From Burkholderiaceae bacterium (GTDB taxonomy: Bacteria > Pseudomonadota > Gammaproteobacteria > Burkholderiales > Burkholderiaceae_B): DNA of 64,000 nucleotides. The notes below the pieces were generated by a model that saw only the letters and a program-made list of their open reading frames with translations, had not been told where the DNA came from and made no database searches. The stretch covers positions 46,651 to 110,650 of the forward strand of contig JANQYI010000011.1 in NCBI GenBank assembly GCA_030728985.1, read 5' to 3'. This document shows, piece by piece, positions 53,383-62,410 of this stretch. Each line of letters starts with the position of its first letter. Within the stretch, counting starts at the first letter, position 1. A program made the position numbers and the translations under genes.

Positions 53383-53400
53383 GCTTGAATTCAGTTTTTT
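53373..53400. terminator. symmetric two-way terminator containing both stop codons
   Basis: A perfect 10-bp inverted repeat, AAAAAACTGA (53373-53382) and TCAGTTTTTT (53391-53400), has an 8-base loop. On either strand the stem ends in a T6 tract. The TGA stop of the outer-membrane channel gene occupies 53380-53382 and the TGA of the convergent RodZ-like gene occupies 53393-53391, so both stops lie inside the stem. The stem is AT-rich, so strength is uncertain. Confidence 0.7.
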
Positions 53401-54404
53401 AGTAAAAGTTGTATCCCTTGTTGATCGAGTCGCGTGACATTACCTTGGGTCACTCTACTCGCCATCAAATTGACTTGACGACCTGCCAAAGTCGCTTTCG
53501 CTGCAGGTGCATTACCTAAAACCAAGGCACTCACATTGGCGACGGGCACGGACAAGCTTTCACCCGACTTGTAGATGCGATCGACTCTTTTTCTATCCAT
53601 GGTCTGGAGCGACACCCAACACTCCGCATTGAAATCAATGCGCATCATGGCTTTGCCTTCTTCGGCAGGTACGGGCGCGGGTAGGGTGACATTCGCTTGA
53701 GTGCCATCTACTTGTGTTGGAGGTGTAGGCGCTGGTAACTGCGATGCTGCCGTTGCGGACACCTCCGTTGGGCGTGCGGCTGGCTCCGAGGACACGGCGG
53801 CGTTTGGGGGCACAGTGCTGGAAGGCGAAGGGGGAGAGACAGGGCGCATCTGAGGCGTTGATAGCGGTGTCGCAAGCGTCGAGGTGGTGGCCCTTTGCTC
53901 AGGACTGACTGTCGCAATTTCCTGTGTGTCCTCTTTGAAAGGCCACCCCTCGGAAATAGCGAGTGCGATCGCACCTAGAACCAATACCCCGAGACCCAAA
54001 TATAGAACACGAGGTTTTCGCGAGCCATAAGATTTTGCAGCGACCGGAGCCGCAGCTATACGATGCAGCTGGGCAACACCTGCAGCCGGAGAGGTCTGCG
54101 AACTTTCAGCCGACCAGCTTTCTATCTGCGTCACAAGCGCATTGACCTCCGCTCTGCTCTGGAGACCCAGATAAAAGGTATAGGCTTTGATACCTTGAAT
54201 ATACCGCCGCTCGTGATGAAAACTTGATGCTTCACCAGCCTCGATCGCGAGCAATTGAAGTTTGGACAGCATCAGACGTTGCGCGACGTCAACGACCTCT
54301 TTTTGCTGACTCAACCGCTCACGGGACAGCAACCCACCTAACTGAACACGCAAGGCGACGATCGATGTGTCCTGCTCGAGCTTCTGCGGTTCAAGATGTT
54401 CCAT
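53391..54404 (-). CDS. RodZ-like protein (cytoplasmic helical domain, one TM helix, DUF4115-like C-terminus)
   Basis: A 337-residue protein with the RodZ layout. An N-terminal HTH-like helical domain is at about 14-90 (LGGLLSRERLSQQKEVVDVA, LQLLAIEAGEASSFHHERRY, IKAYTFYLGL). A transmembrane helix is near 134-152 (VLYLGLGVLVLGAIALAI). A Pro/Ser/Thr/Ala-rich periplasmic linker of about 90 residues follows. The C-terminal beta domain (FNAECWVSLQTMDRKRVDRI and LGNAPAAKATLAGRQVNLMA) resembles the RodZ DUF4115 domain. RodZ anchors MreB in rod-shape control and is usually next to ispG, which is not here. This could be a displaced RodZ or a paralogue. Confidence 0.75.
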   Translation of the reverse strand: MEHLEPQKLEQDTSIVALRVQLGGLLSRERLSQQKEVVDVAQRLMLSKLQLLAIEAGEASSFHHERRYIQGIKAYTFYLGLQSRAEVNALVTQIESWSAESSQTSPAAGVAQLHRIAAAPVAAKSYGSRKPRVLYLGLGVLVLGAIALAISEGWPFKEDTQEIATVSPEQRATTSTLATPLSTPQMRPVSPPSPSSTVPPNAAVSSEPAARPTEVSATAASQLPAPTPPTQVDGTQANVTLPAPVPAEEGKAMMRIDFNAECWVSLQTMDRKRVDRIYKSGESLSVPVANVSALVLGNAPAAKATLAGRQVNLMASRVTQGNVTRLDQQGIQLLLKN

Positions 54405-54407
54405 CGT

Positions 54408-55244
54408 TTATCCGATATCGCGGGCAAAAAGTTTGGATACATAGCCTTCAGGACGATCCATTTCATGCAAAACAGAGAAATGATGTAAACCCGGAAGAAT
54501 GTGCAAACCCACCTCGCAACCCTGAGCGCGAAGGTGCGCGGCCATGCGCTCGGATTCACCAATCCAATCCTTGGGCTCGACCCCCCCAACAATCACCTCA
54601 TAGCCGACCGCAGAGGAAAAAGGATAACGAATCGGACTCAATTCAGCCACATCCTCAGGCTTGAGTTTAACTTCTTCGTTGACGGAAATCTGCAAAACCG
54701 GCTCGACATCAAAGACACCGCTAATCAAATACGCCTTTTTAATCTTGTGGTGCTTGAGTTCAAAGGCAGCACCTGTTTGCGCGAGGGTCGCCGCGATAAT
54801 ATGCGCGCCTGCGGAGTGACCCGACACATAGAGCTGCGCGGGATCGATTTGCCAGCCAGCAGCCTGGCGAGCCACCCACTCCAAACCGCGTTTGGTTTGC
54901 CTCACAATCTCCTGCACGGTCACGGCGGGACACAGATCGTAGTTCATGACGACCAGTGAACAGTCCAGCGGCAAGATTCCATTGGCGATAAAACTATAAT
55001 CTTTTTTATCCCGGGCACGCCAATAGCCACCATGGAAAAACACCATCAAGGGACGATTAGGTTTACCGCAATAAAAAAAATCAGCGGTTTCCAAGGGACC
55101 CTCGCCAAAGCGTAAGTCGTAAACTCCGACATATTTCTGGCGCGTTTGCTCGCTCAGTCGAGCGTCAAACTCGCTGAGTTCAGCCAGGTGCTCAGGCGTC
55201 ACCGTCGCGCGTGGGTTGTATTGTTTTTCGATCGCTTCATTCAT
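54408..55244 (-). CDS. alpha/beta hydrolase, kynurenine formamidase/BD-FAE-like
   Basis: A 278-residue hydrolase of the hormone-sensitive lipase-like group. The oxyanion-hole motif is VFFHGGYWRARDKKDY near 69-84 and the nucleophile elbow is YVSGHSAGAHIIAA near 140-153. A late acidic residue lies near GVEPKDWIGESE, and a late His in HILPGLHHFSVLH completes the triad. ATG at 55244 is used; the GTG just before is not needed. No other kynurenine-pathway gene is nearby, so the formamidase label is only by similarity. It lies 3 bp upstream of the RodZ-like gene. Confidence 0.83.
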   Translation of the reverse strand: MNEAIEKQYNPRATVTPEHLAELSEFDARLSEQTRQKYVGVYDLRFGEGPLETADFFYCGKPNRPLMVFFHGGYWRARDKKDYSFIANGILPLDCSLVVMNYDLCPAVTVQEIVRQTKRGLEWVARQAAGWQIDPAQLYVSGHSAGAHIIAATLAQTGAAFELKHHKIKKAYLISGVFDVEPVLQISVNEEVKLKPEDVAELSPIRYPFSSAVGYEVIVGGVEPKDWIGESERMAAHLRAQGCEVGLHILPGLHHFSVLHEMDRPEGYVSKLFARDIG

Positions 55245-55309
55245 CACGTATTCCTCTTGTTTGTCCCGTTTTTATAGTTGATATTGAGTCCTAGGGCTAG
55301 AGATCAGAC

Positions 55310-56752
55310 TCATTCAATGCGCTCCTTCTTCCAACCACCACCGAGGGCCTTAAATAAATCCACCCCAGCTTGCAAGCGCAGGGATCGATTCAAGACAAAG
55401 GCAAGATTCGCCTCGTTTTGCACGCGCTGGGCCTCCAACACATTCAAATAATCGACATAGCCCGCTTCGTAGCGCACAGTCGCGAGCTCCTGAGCCTTGG
55501 TCGCGGCTGCAACTTGCTCAGTCAAATAGCGTTCCGTCTGTAGCGTCTGACTCACCGAAACAAGTGCGTCGCTGACCTCGCCAAAGGCATTTCTTACAAC
55601 TTTAACGTAATTACCAAGAACTTCCTGCTGTTGAGCTTTAGAAAAATCCAAGCGTGCCCTGAGCGACCCACCGGAAAACAACGGCTGCAACAAGCCTAAC
55701 CCCGCCGACCAGACCGCGCTCTGACCCGAGAGAAAGGCACTAAAGTCGACGCTTTGAGCCCCGAAAACACCCGTCAATGATAACGTTGGAAAGAAATTTG
55801 CCGTCGCAACGCCAATACGCGCATTAGCAGCGGTGAGTTCTTGCTCCACCCGATTGATATCCGGACGGCTTTCGAGAAGCGTTGAAGGAAGACCTGCAGG
55901 AGGAATCGGCGGGATCGGCAAGCCCCGAAGATCGCCGGGCGCTAGCGTCAACTGCAACTGACCCGTCAAAATACCCAGTTGGTTCTGAACAATCGCTCGT
56001 TGACGAGTGAGTTCGGAAAGATTCGCCTCCGAGGCCGCTTTGGCCGCGCGTGCCAGGCTGACATCGATCGGCGACACTAAACCGCCATCCAGTTTGGCCT
56101 GCGCAACCCGTAAGGAATTTTCACGAGTTTTAACAGAGTTGGTCACCACGTCAATCTGCGCGTCCAGGGCACGCAAACGCAAATACGTATTCGTCACCAG
56201 CGCAGACAAGGTCAGCCGCACACTATCCTGCTCATACTGACTCGCGGTCGCGACCGCGGTTGCCGACTCGATATTGCGTCGGACACGGCCCCAGACATCA
56301 ATCTCGTAGGACGTCACTAATCCGATTTGTGCGGTATTGGCTTGAAAGCCCACACCCGAGCGGGAAACTGAAGTTCCGCTGGATGCGCGCGTTCCAGAAG
56401 CGGTCATATTCAGCGTCGGATATAAAGCAGCACCCGCTTGACGCGCCAGCGCCTGAGCCTGGCCTAGACGCGCAACCGCGATCTGCACATCCGCATTATT
56501 GATTTGGGCATGTGCGACCAGCTCGTTGAGCTGAGGGTCATTGAACAGGGTCCACCACTCTGTCAGCACGACTTCCGTAGAAACGTTGGCCGCGGGGATC
56601 GCCGGCGCCTGCGCTCGAAAGTTCTCTGGCAAAGCAACTTGAGGGCGCTCATAGTCGGGGCCAAGCAGACAGGCACTGAGCACCCCGATTGTGGCCAGAG
56701 CCAGGGGCAGACGCGCGATCAAACGCCATGGGATCGCGTTAAGCAGCGTCAT
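55310..56752 (-). CDS. RND outer-membrane channel lipoprotein (second system)
   Basis: A 480-residue OprM/NodT-type channel. The ATG at 56752 (MTLLNAIPWRLIARLP) has GGAGAAG upstream and yields a lipoprotein signal with lipobox GVLSAC followed by LLGPDYERPQVALPENF. Earlier starts give no signal peptide. Efflux-domain repeats are visible, including ESRPDINRVEQELTAANARI and GVATANFFPTLSLTG. It overlaps the permease gene by 14 bases. It is the distal gene of the minus-strand adaptor-permease-channel operon. Confidence 0.92.
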   Translation of the reverse strand: MTLLNAIPWRLIARLPLALATIGVLSACLLGPDYERPQVALPENFRAQAPAIPAANVSTEVVLTEWWTLFNDPQLNELVAHAQINNADVQIAVARLGQAQALARQAGAALYPTLNMTASGTRASSGTSVSRSGVGFQANTAQIGLVTSYEIDVWGRVRRNIESATAVATASQYEQDSVRLTLSALVTNTYLRLRALDAQIDVVTNSVKTRENSLRVAQAKLDGGLVSPIDVSLARAAKAASEANLSELTRQRAIVQNQLGILTGQLQLTLAPGDLRGLPIPPIPPAGLPSTLLESRPDINRVEQELTAANARIGVATANFFPTLSLTGVFGAQSVDFSAFLSGQSAVWSAGLGLLQPLFSGGSLRARLDFSKAQQQEVLGNYVKVVRNAFGEVSDALVSVSQTLQTERYLTEQVAAATKAQELATVRYEAGYVDYLNVLEAQRVQNEANLAFVLNRSLRLQAGVDLFKALGGGWKKERIE

Positions 56753-59700
56753 GATTCTTCTCCGCGCGCTCATTTTTTTTATTGCACGAAAGCCAAGTAA
56801 AAAACATCGGCACAAAAATAGTCGCAATGAAAGTCGAGGCCAACATCCCGCCAAACACGCCCGTGCCCATGGACTGACGCGCCGCCGCTCCTGCGCCGGA
56901 AGAAATCACCAACGGAAACACCCCCAGAATAAACGCGAGAGAGGTCATCACGATCGGTCTGAAACGCAGCCGGGCCGCAGTCCTTGCAGCATCCATGATA
57001 CTCATGCCTTGCGCTCGTTTTTGTGATGCGAACTCCACCACCAAAATCGCATTTTTGGCTGAAAGTCCGATCAGCACTAACAAGCCGATTTGAAAATAAA
57101 TATCATTGGGCATATCGCGTAAAAACACGGCGAGCAAAGCACCAAACAAGGCAAACGGCACCGCCAGCAATACCGCGATCGGCAGTGACCAACGCTCGTA
57201 CTGCGCGGCGAGAATCAAAAACACCATCACAATGCCAAACATAAAGGCCAAACCAGAGGCATCCCCCGTGCGAATCTGCTGGAAGGCCTGACCTGCCCAT
57301 GCCAGCTCATAGCCAGAGGGCAAGGTCGCACGCGCAGTATCCGCAACAATATTGATCGCCTCGCCAGAACTCACGCCCTCCACGCCCCTACCCAATACTT
57401 TTGCCGCCAGAAAACCATTGAAGCGCTCAAGCTGTTCGGGACCCACCACTTGTTTGACGGAAATCAGCGCAGAGACTGGCACCATACTGCTATTGTTGGC
57501 GCGCACATAAATCTGACCGAGATCGGTCGGTTCAGTCCGGTACTGCGAGTCCGCCTGCATTTGGACACGATAAGTGCGACCATTCAAATTAAAGTCGTTG
57601 ACATAGAGCGCCCCCATCGTGGCCTGCAAACTCAAATACACATCTGACACGGGAATGCCAAGCGAAATCGCTTTCGCTTCGTCGACCTCCACAAACAGTT
57701 GCGGTGCCGTAGGTCTAAAAAAGGTGTTGATCCCTGTGAGCTTAGGTTGCTTTTTCAGTTCCTCAGTAAAGTCGGTGACAACGGTCGCCAACGCAGTGAC
57801 CGAGGGCTCACCCTTTGACTGCACATAGAACTCAAACCCGCCGGCAGAACCCAGACCACGGATCGGTGGAGGATTAAAGACCAGCGCCATCCCATCGGGC
57901 AAACTCATCCCGACACCCGTGAATTTCTTGGCGAGCTCGACGGAAGAAGTCGTACGCTCCTCCCAATCCTTGAGAGGGATGAAAATCGTCCCCGCGTTCG
58001 CCTTGTTGCCGCCCCCAATGATGTCACGGCCGGCGATCACGAATACGCGCGCGACCGCTGGATCTTGAGCAATGCGTTTTCGAAAAGTATCGCCCGTCTC
58101 TTCAGTCCGCTGCAAACTTGCGCCATCCGGTAACACCAGCGCACTGATCAGATAGCCTTGATCCTCGGCGGGAACGAAACCACCTGGCACTAAACGAAAC
58201 ATCACGACACACCCGATCAAAATCGCGCCGAAAACCGTCGCACCAATCAACCGATGACGCAAGGTGATATCAACGAGTTTTGTATATTGTGTCGTAAAGG
58301 CCGCAAAACCGCGGTTGAACCAGCCAAAACCTTTGGGCTCGTGCATACCCGGCTTGAGCAATACTGCGCACAGCGCGGGCGTCAAGGTCAACGCAACAAT
58401 GCCAGACAGAATGACAGCGAGAGCGACCGTCACGGCGAACTGTTGGTAAAGCGTTCCGGCAATACCACCTAGAAACGCCACGGGTATAAATACTGCGGAC
58501 AGCACCAGAACGATGGCGACCACCGCCCCCGATACTTCGCGCATCGCTTCGTAAGCAGCCTCCCTGGGAGAGAGATTGCGTTCTGCCATCAAGCGCTCAA
58601 CGTTTTCCAACACGACGATCGCGTCGTCGACCACAATACCGATCGACAACACCATCGCAAACAAAGTCAGCGTATTGATGGAAAAACCAAACACCCACAA
58701 GCCCGCGAAAGTCCCGATCAATGAAACCGGCACCGCGATCAGCGGGATCAGTGTCGCGCGCCAGTTTTGTAAAAACAAGTACACCACAAGCCCCACCAGG
58801 ATCATGGCTTCGAATAAGGTCTTGATCACTTCGTTGATGGATGCCGACACAAACTTTGTCGTGTCAAACGGAATCACATAATCGATGCCAGGCGGAAACT
58901 TTTTCTCCAACTCCTGCATTTTGTTGCGCACGCTTTCGGCAACGGCCAACGCATTGGCGCCCGACTGCAGATAGGTCGCTACAAGCGCGACAGGCTGACC
59001 GACAAGCTTGGTGTTGGCATCGTAGTCGGCGGCGCCAAGTTCAATGCGCGCGATATCTTTGAGACGCAGCGTACCACTCGCACCCTCTGATCGAAGCACG
59101 ATGTCGCCGAACTGTTCGGGGGTCACCAAACGCCCTTTTGCCGTCACCGTGTAAACCAACTGCTGCCCTTGTGGTGCTGGCTCTTGGCCAATTTTTCCTG
59201 CGACGTTTTGTTTGTTTTGCGCTGCAATGGCGGCCGCCACATCCGCTACGGTAATACCTAGTTGAGCCATGCGATCAGGCTTGAGCCAGATCCGCATCGA
59301 GTAATCCTTGGCACCTAGAATCTGGGCATCACCCACACCCGGTAAACGCTTGAGCTCATCCACGATATTGACAAGCGCATAATTTGAAAGATAGAGATTA
59401 GAAAACTCTTCGGTGGGCGACGTGATCGCTGTCACCAGCAAAATATCGTTGGAGCGCTTTTGCGCCGTCACGCCAAATTGCCTCACGATATCGGGCAAAC
59501 GGGGCTCAGCGATTTTGACGCGATTATTGACGTTCACTGTGGCCGTGTCGATATTGGTACCGACTTCGAATGTTGCTGTGATGACGAGCAAGCCGTTTGA
59601 TTGCGCACTTGAGTTGAAAAACAAAAGATTTTCAACACCGGACAATTGCTCTTCGATCGGTCCCGCGACGGTACGCGTCAGGGTTTCTGTCGAGGCGCCC

Positions 59701-59855
59701 GGATAGTTCGCAGTAATAATCACGGTGGGTGGTGCGATCTGTGGATATTGCGCCACCGGCAAGCCGCGCGCCGCCATTAACCCGGCAATCACGATGGTGA
59801 TGGAAATGACCGCAGCAAAAATCGGACGACTGATAAAAAAACTAGAAAAACTCAT
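56739..59855 (-). CDS. RND efflux permease, AcrB/MexB-like
   Basis: A 1038-residue pump of the classic HAE-1 drug-efflux type. It begins MSFSSFFISRPIFAAVISIT. TM4 carries VLSIGIVVDDAIVVLENVER with the relay Asp pair. TM10 carries GLSAKNAILVVEFA with the relay Lys, and TM11 has the Thr in IVMTSLAFILGVFPL. The pore-loop and docking regions are of ordinary length. It overlaps the adaptor by 4 bases. Substrate range is likely broad hydrophobic drugs, by family. Confidence 0.95.
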   Translation of the reverse strand: MSFSSFFISRPIFAAVISITIVIAGLMAARGLPVAQYPQIAPPTVIITANYPGASTETLTRTVAGPIEEQLSGVENLLFFNSSAQSNGLLVITATFEVGTNIDTATVNVNNRVKIAEPRLPDIVRQFGVTAQKRSNDILLVTAITSPTEEFSNLYLSNYALVNIVDELKRLPGVGDAQILGAKDYSMRIWLKPDRMAQLGITVADVAAAIAAQNKQNVAGKIGQEPAPQGQQLVYTVTAKGRLVTPEQFGDIVLRSEGASGTLRLKDIARIELGAADYDANTKLVGQPVALVATYLQSGANALAVAESVRNKMQELEKKFPPGIDYVIPFDTTKFVSASINEVIKTLFEAMILVGLVVYLFLQNWRATLIPLIAVPVSLIGTFAGLWVFGFSINTLTLFAMVLSIGIVVDDAIVVLENVERLMAERNLSPREAAYEAMREVSGAVVAIVLVLSAVFIPVAFLGGIAGTLYQQFAVTVALAVILSGIVALTLTPALCAVLLKPGMHEPKGFGWFNRGFAAFTTQYTKLVDITLRHRLIGATVFGAILIGCVVMFRLVPGGFVPAEDQGYLISALVLPDGASLQRTEETGDTFRKRIAQDPAVARVFVIAGRDIIGGGNKANAGTIFIPLKDWEERTTSSVELAKKFTGVGMSLPDGMALVFNPPPIRGLGSAGGFEFYVQSKGEPSVTALATVVTDFTEELKKQPKLTGINTFFRPTAPQLFVEVDEAKAISLGIPVSDVYLSLQATMGALYVNDFNLNGRTYRVQMQADSQYRTEPTDLGQIYVRANNSSMVPVSALISVKQVVGPEQLERFNGFLAAKVLGRGVEGVSSGEAINIVADTARATLPSGYELAWAGQAFQQIRTGDASGLAFMFGIVMVFLILAAQYERWSLPIAVLLAVPFALFGALLAVFLRDMPNDIYFQIGLLVLIGLSAKNAILVVEFASQKRAQGMSIMDAARTAARLRFRPIVMTSLAFILGVFPLVISSGAGAAARQSMGTGVFGGMLASTFIATIFVPMFFTWLSCNKKNERAEKNHDAA

Positions 59856-61054
59856 CGGGCATCCTTTTGGGTCGCCGCGTTCTTTTGTCCAGACGAAGGG
59901 GCTGCACCCGGAGAAGCCTCGCTCAACGGCACCACCGTGGGCTTGACCACTGTACCCGGACGAATTTTGATGAGCTGGTCGGTCACCACACGGTCACCCG
60001 CCTTCAGGCCGGACAACACGATCCAATTTTTTCCGGCCCATTTGCCCACCTTGATGGGCGTCGGGACGACCTTGCCTTCGGGACCAACGGTCCACACCGT
60101 AAAGCCGCGCTCGCTCTGAACGACAGCGGCTTGAGGCACCAGGAACACATTCTCTTGCATGCCGGTTGTCACGCGAATCCGCAAAAACTGACCAGGCAAA
60201 ATTTCATTGTTTGGATTAGGAAACTCCGCACGCATCTGCTGCGTTCCAAGCTTTGCATCGATAAATATTGATTGAAAGTTGAGTTTTCCTTTTTCAGGAT
60301 ATATGCGGCCATTGGACAGCAACAACTCAACACTCGTATTTTGCTTGGGGTCGAGACGGCCCCCGGGCAGTTGCGCCGTATCGCTACTCGACAAACCAAA
60401 TCGCACCCAAATCGGGTTGATTTGATAAATGGAGGTGAGTAAGCCTGCATCACCCGTATTGGAGATTAAATTTCCTTCGGAGCGTAGCGAACGTCCTGAT
60501 ATACCGCTGACAGGCGCAGTCACTGTCGTCCATGTCAGATTGAGCTGGGCGGTCTTTAACGTCGCCTGGGCGATTTCGTTCAATGACGTCGCATCATCGA
60601 ACTCTTTGCGACTGACCGCTTGTTTGCTAAAGAGCAATTTCAGGCGAGCAGCTTCGCGAGCCGTTTGTTTGGCGCGTGCCTGCGCCTCTTCGAGAGTGAT
60701 GTTGAAAGGCTCGGGATCAATTTGAAACAGTGGCTGACCCGCTTGGACAGGACTACCTTCGTCGTAAAGGCGTTTGAGCAAAATCCCGTTGACGCGGGAG
60801 CGCACTTCGGTTTCCTTGGCGCCTTCGGCTTGCGCAGTGATCTCGAGCACATTAGGAATATTGGTGGGCTGAGCCTCGATAACGGAAACGGGCACAGGCC
60901 CCTTTGGTCCAGCGGGTTGAGCCAAAGAAATGCCCAAGCCCCCTAACCAGACACAAGAAACCCCCAATACGATCCTGCCAACCTGCTTCGCACTGATAGC
61001 CTGCACATTTTTTATGATGTCACTAAGTAATGATTTACGCACTGCACCGATCAT
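59852..61054 (-). CDS. RND efflux periplasmic adaptor, AcrA/MexA-like
   Basis: A 400-residue adaptor in its preferred form. The ATG at 61054 (MIGAVRKSLLSDIIKN) is chosen because a start at 61111 would lie only 6 bases after the T tract of the upstream gene's terminator. A hydrophobic export segment lies near 29-47 (RIVLGVSCVWLGGLGISLA). The lipoyl halves are EVRSRVNGILLKRLYDEGSP and LTWTTVTAPVSGISGRSLRS, with the alpha-hairpin between them. The Pro/Ala/Ser-rich tail ends QKNAATQKDAR. It leads the second RND operon. Confidence 0.9.
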   Translation of the reverse strand: MIGAVRKSLLSDIIKNVQAISAKQVGRIVLGVSCVWLGGLGISLAQPAGPKGPVPVSVIEAQPTNIPNVLEITAQAEGAKETEVRSRVNGILLKRLYDEGSPVQAGQPLFQIDPEPFNITLEEAQARAKQTAREAARLKLLFSKQAVSRKEFDDATSLNEIAQATLKTAQLNLTWTTVTAPVSGISGRSLRSEGNLISNTGDAGLLTSIYQINPIWVRFGLSSSDTAQLPGGRLDPKQNTSVELLLSNGRIYPEKGKLNFQSIFIDAKLGTQQMRAEFPNPNNEILPGQFLRIRVTTGMQENVFLVPQAAVVQSERGFTVWTVGPEGKVVPTPIKVGKWAGKNWIVLSGLKAGDRVVTDQLIKIRPGTVVKPTVVPLSEASPGAAPSSGQKNAATQKDAR

Positions 61055-61116
61055 GTGGGATTCCCAAACATTCAACCAATCCTTTGATTCTATACGGGTA
61101 AACCCAAGCATCTAGA

Positions 61117-61150
61117 AAAAGAGGCCAGATTTCCCAAGAAAACTGACCTC
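61117..61150 (-). terminator. intrinsic terminator after the dehydrogenase gene
   Basis: On the minus strand, GAGGTCAG (61150-61143) pairs with CTGGCCTC (61129-61122), eight pairs including one G-U, around a 13-base loop. TTTTT follows at 61121-61117. It lies just downstream of the dehydrogenase stop at 61176 and separates that gene from the RND operon. Confidence 0.7.
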
Positions 61151-61175
61151 AATCGTGCTTGGAGCTAAATTATAT

Positions 61176-62261
61176 TTACTTTAGGTTGCGGCAAATCGCT
61201 TGCGTCACGTCCGCACAGGAGGCCTGGCCACCCAAATCACGCGGGATAGACTGACCTTGGGAGAGTGTCAACTCGACCGCGCGCTCGATGCGCCCTGCCG
61301 CCTCGGACAAGCTCGCGTCTTGATGACGATCGCCTAACCAGCGCAACATGAAAGACCCTGAAAGAATCGTGGCCAAGGGACTAGCGATGTTTTGACCTGC
61401 GATATCAGGGGCGGAACCATGTGCACCCTGAAACAAACCGTGATGATCGCCTAACTCGCCAGAAGGCGCGATTCCCATGCCTCCGACCGTGGCGGCACCC
61501 AAGTCAGAAATGATGTCGCCGAACATGTTTTCCGCGACGATCACATCGTAAAACTCAGGTCGCTTGACCAAATGCACCGTGATCGCATCCGCATAGGCAT
61601 AGTCAATCGCCACGTCAGGATAGCTCTGCGAAACTTCGTCGCAAATCGTTCTGAAAAAAGCGTAGCTGCGCAAAATGTTGGCTTTGTCGCACACGGTCAT
61701 GCGTCGCTTGTGATCCGAAGGCGCACCCCCACGCTTGCGCGAGAGCTCAAACGCAAATTTAGCGATGCGCTCAACGCCTTTGCGCGTCAACACCAACGTA
61801 TCGGTCGCGACCTCTCCGCGCAGCAAGACACCCGCACCGCGACTGGCATACAGTCCCTCGGTGTTTTCGCGGACGATGACATAGTCAATATCGCCCGCTT
61901 GGCGATTTTTGAGGGGCGAAAAATCGCCTTGATACAGACGGATCGGACGCACATTGGCAAACAAATCGAGCTTGAAACGTAACTGCAAATGCAAATCGTT
62001 TCCGACCTCGGTCCCGTCAGGGTAGGTCACCTCGGGCAAGCCGGCCGCACCATGCAACATGGCATGCGAGGTCTGACAGGCCACGAAAGTTTCCTCAGGC
62101 AGGACAAAACCCGATTTAACATAATGAGAAGCACCTCCCGGAAATTGATTGAAGTCCATCACGCCTGATCCCAGCGCCTCCTGGAGTACCTTCACGGTCG
62201 CGCTGCACACCTCCGGTCCGATGCCGTCGCCTTCAATCGTCGCAATTTGGTACTTAGCCAT
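61176..62261 (-). CDS. isocitrate/isopropylmalate dehydrogenase family protein (second paralogue)
   Basis: A 361-residue NAD-dependent dehydrogenase. The ATG at 62261 (MAKYQIATIEGDGIGPEVCS) gives the family start; an upstream extension of 23 residues lacks resemblance. Seen are LDLFANVRPIRLYQGDFSP, YVIVRENTEGLYASRGAGVL, MTVCDKANILRSYAFFRTIC with the catalytic Lys, AENMFGDIISDLGAATVGGM, and HGSAPDIAGQNIASP. No leuCD or TCA genes adjoin. A role as tartrate/3-isopropylmalate-like or homoisocitrate-type dehydrogenase cannot be decided. It has its own terminator. Confidence 0.88.
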   Translation of the reverse strand: MAKYQIATIEGDGIGPEVCSATVKVLQEALGSGVMDFNQFPGGASHYVKSGFVLPEETFVACQTSHAMLHGAAGLPEVTYPDGTEVGNDLHLQLRFKLDLFANVRPIRLYQGDFSPLKNRQAGDIDYVIVRENTEGLYASRGAGVLLRGEVATDTLVLTRKGVERIAKFAFELSRKRGGAPSDHKRRMTVCDKANILRSYAFFRTICDEVSQSYPDVAIDYAYADAITVHLVKRPEFYDVIVAENMFGDIISDLGAATVGGMGIAPSGELGDHHGLFQGAHGSAPDIAGQNIASPLATILSGSFMLRWLGDRHQDASLSEAAGRIERAVELTLSQGQSIPRDLGGQASCADVTQAICRNLK

Positions 62262-62410
62262 CTCTTTAGTGTCTCCAATATTCATTTGGCGGACCAAGAA
62301 CCCTTCTGTTGAGTCCTTTGACCTTCGCATGTGTAGTATATGTTTACAATGATTTGGTGTCAGAATTCCATTCTTATTTTTTATAGCCCTTTTCGAACAC
62401 GGGAACGCGC

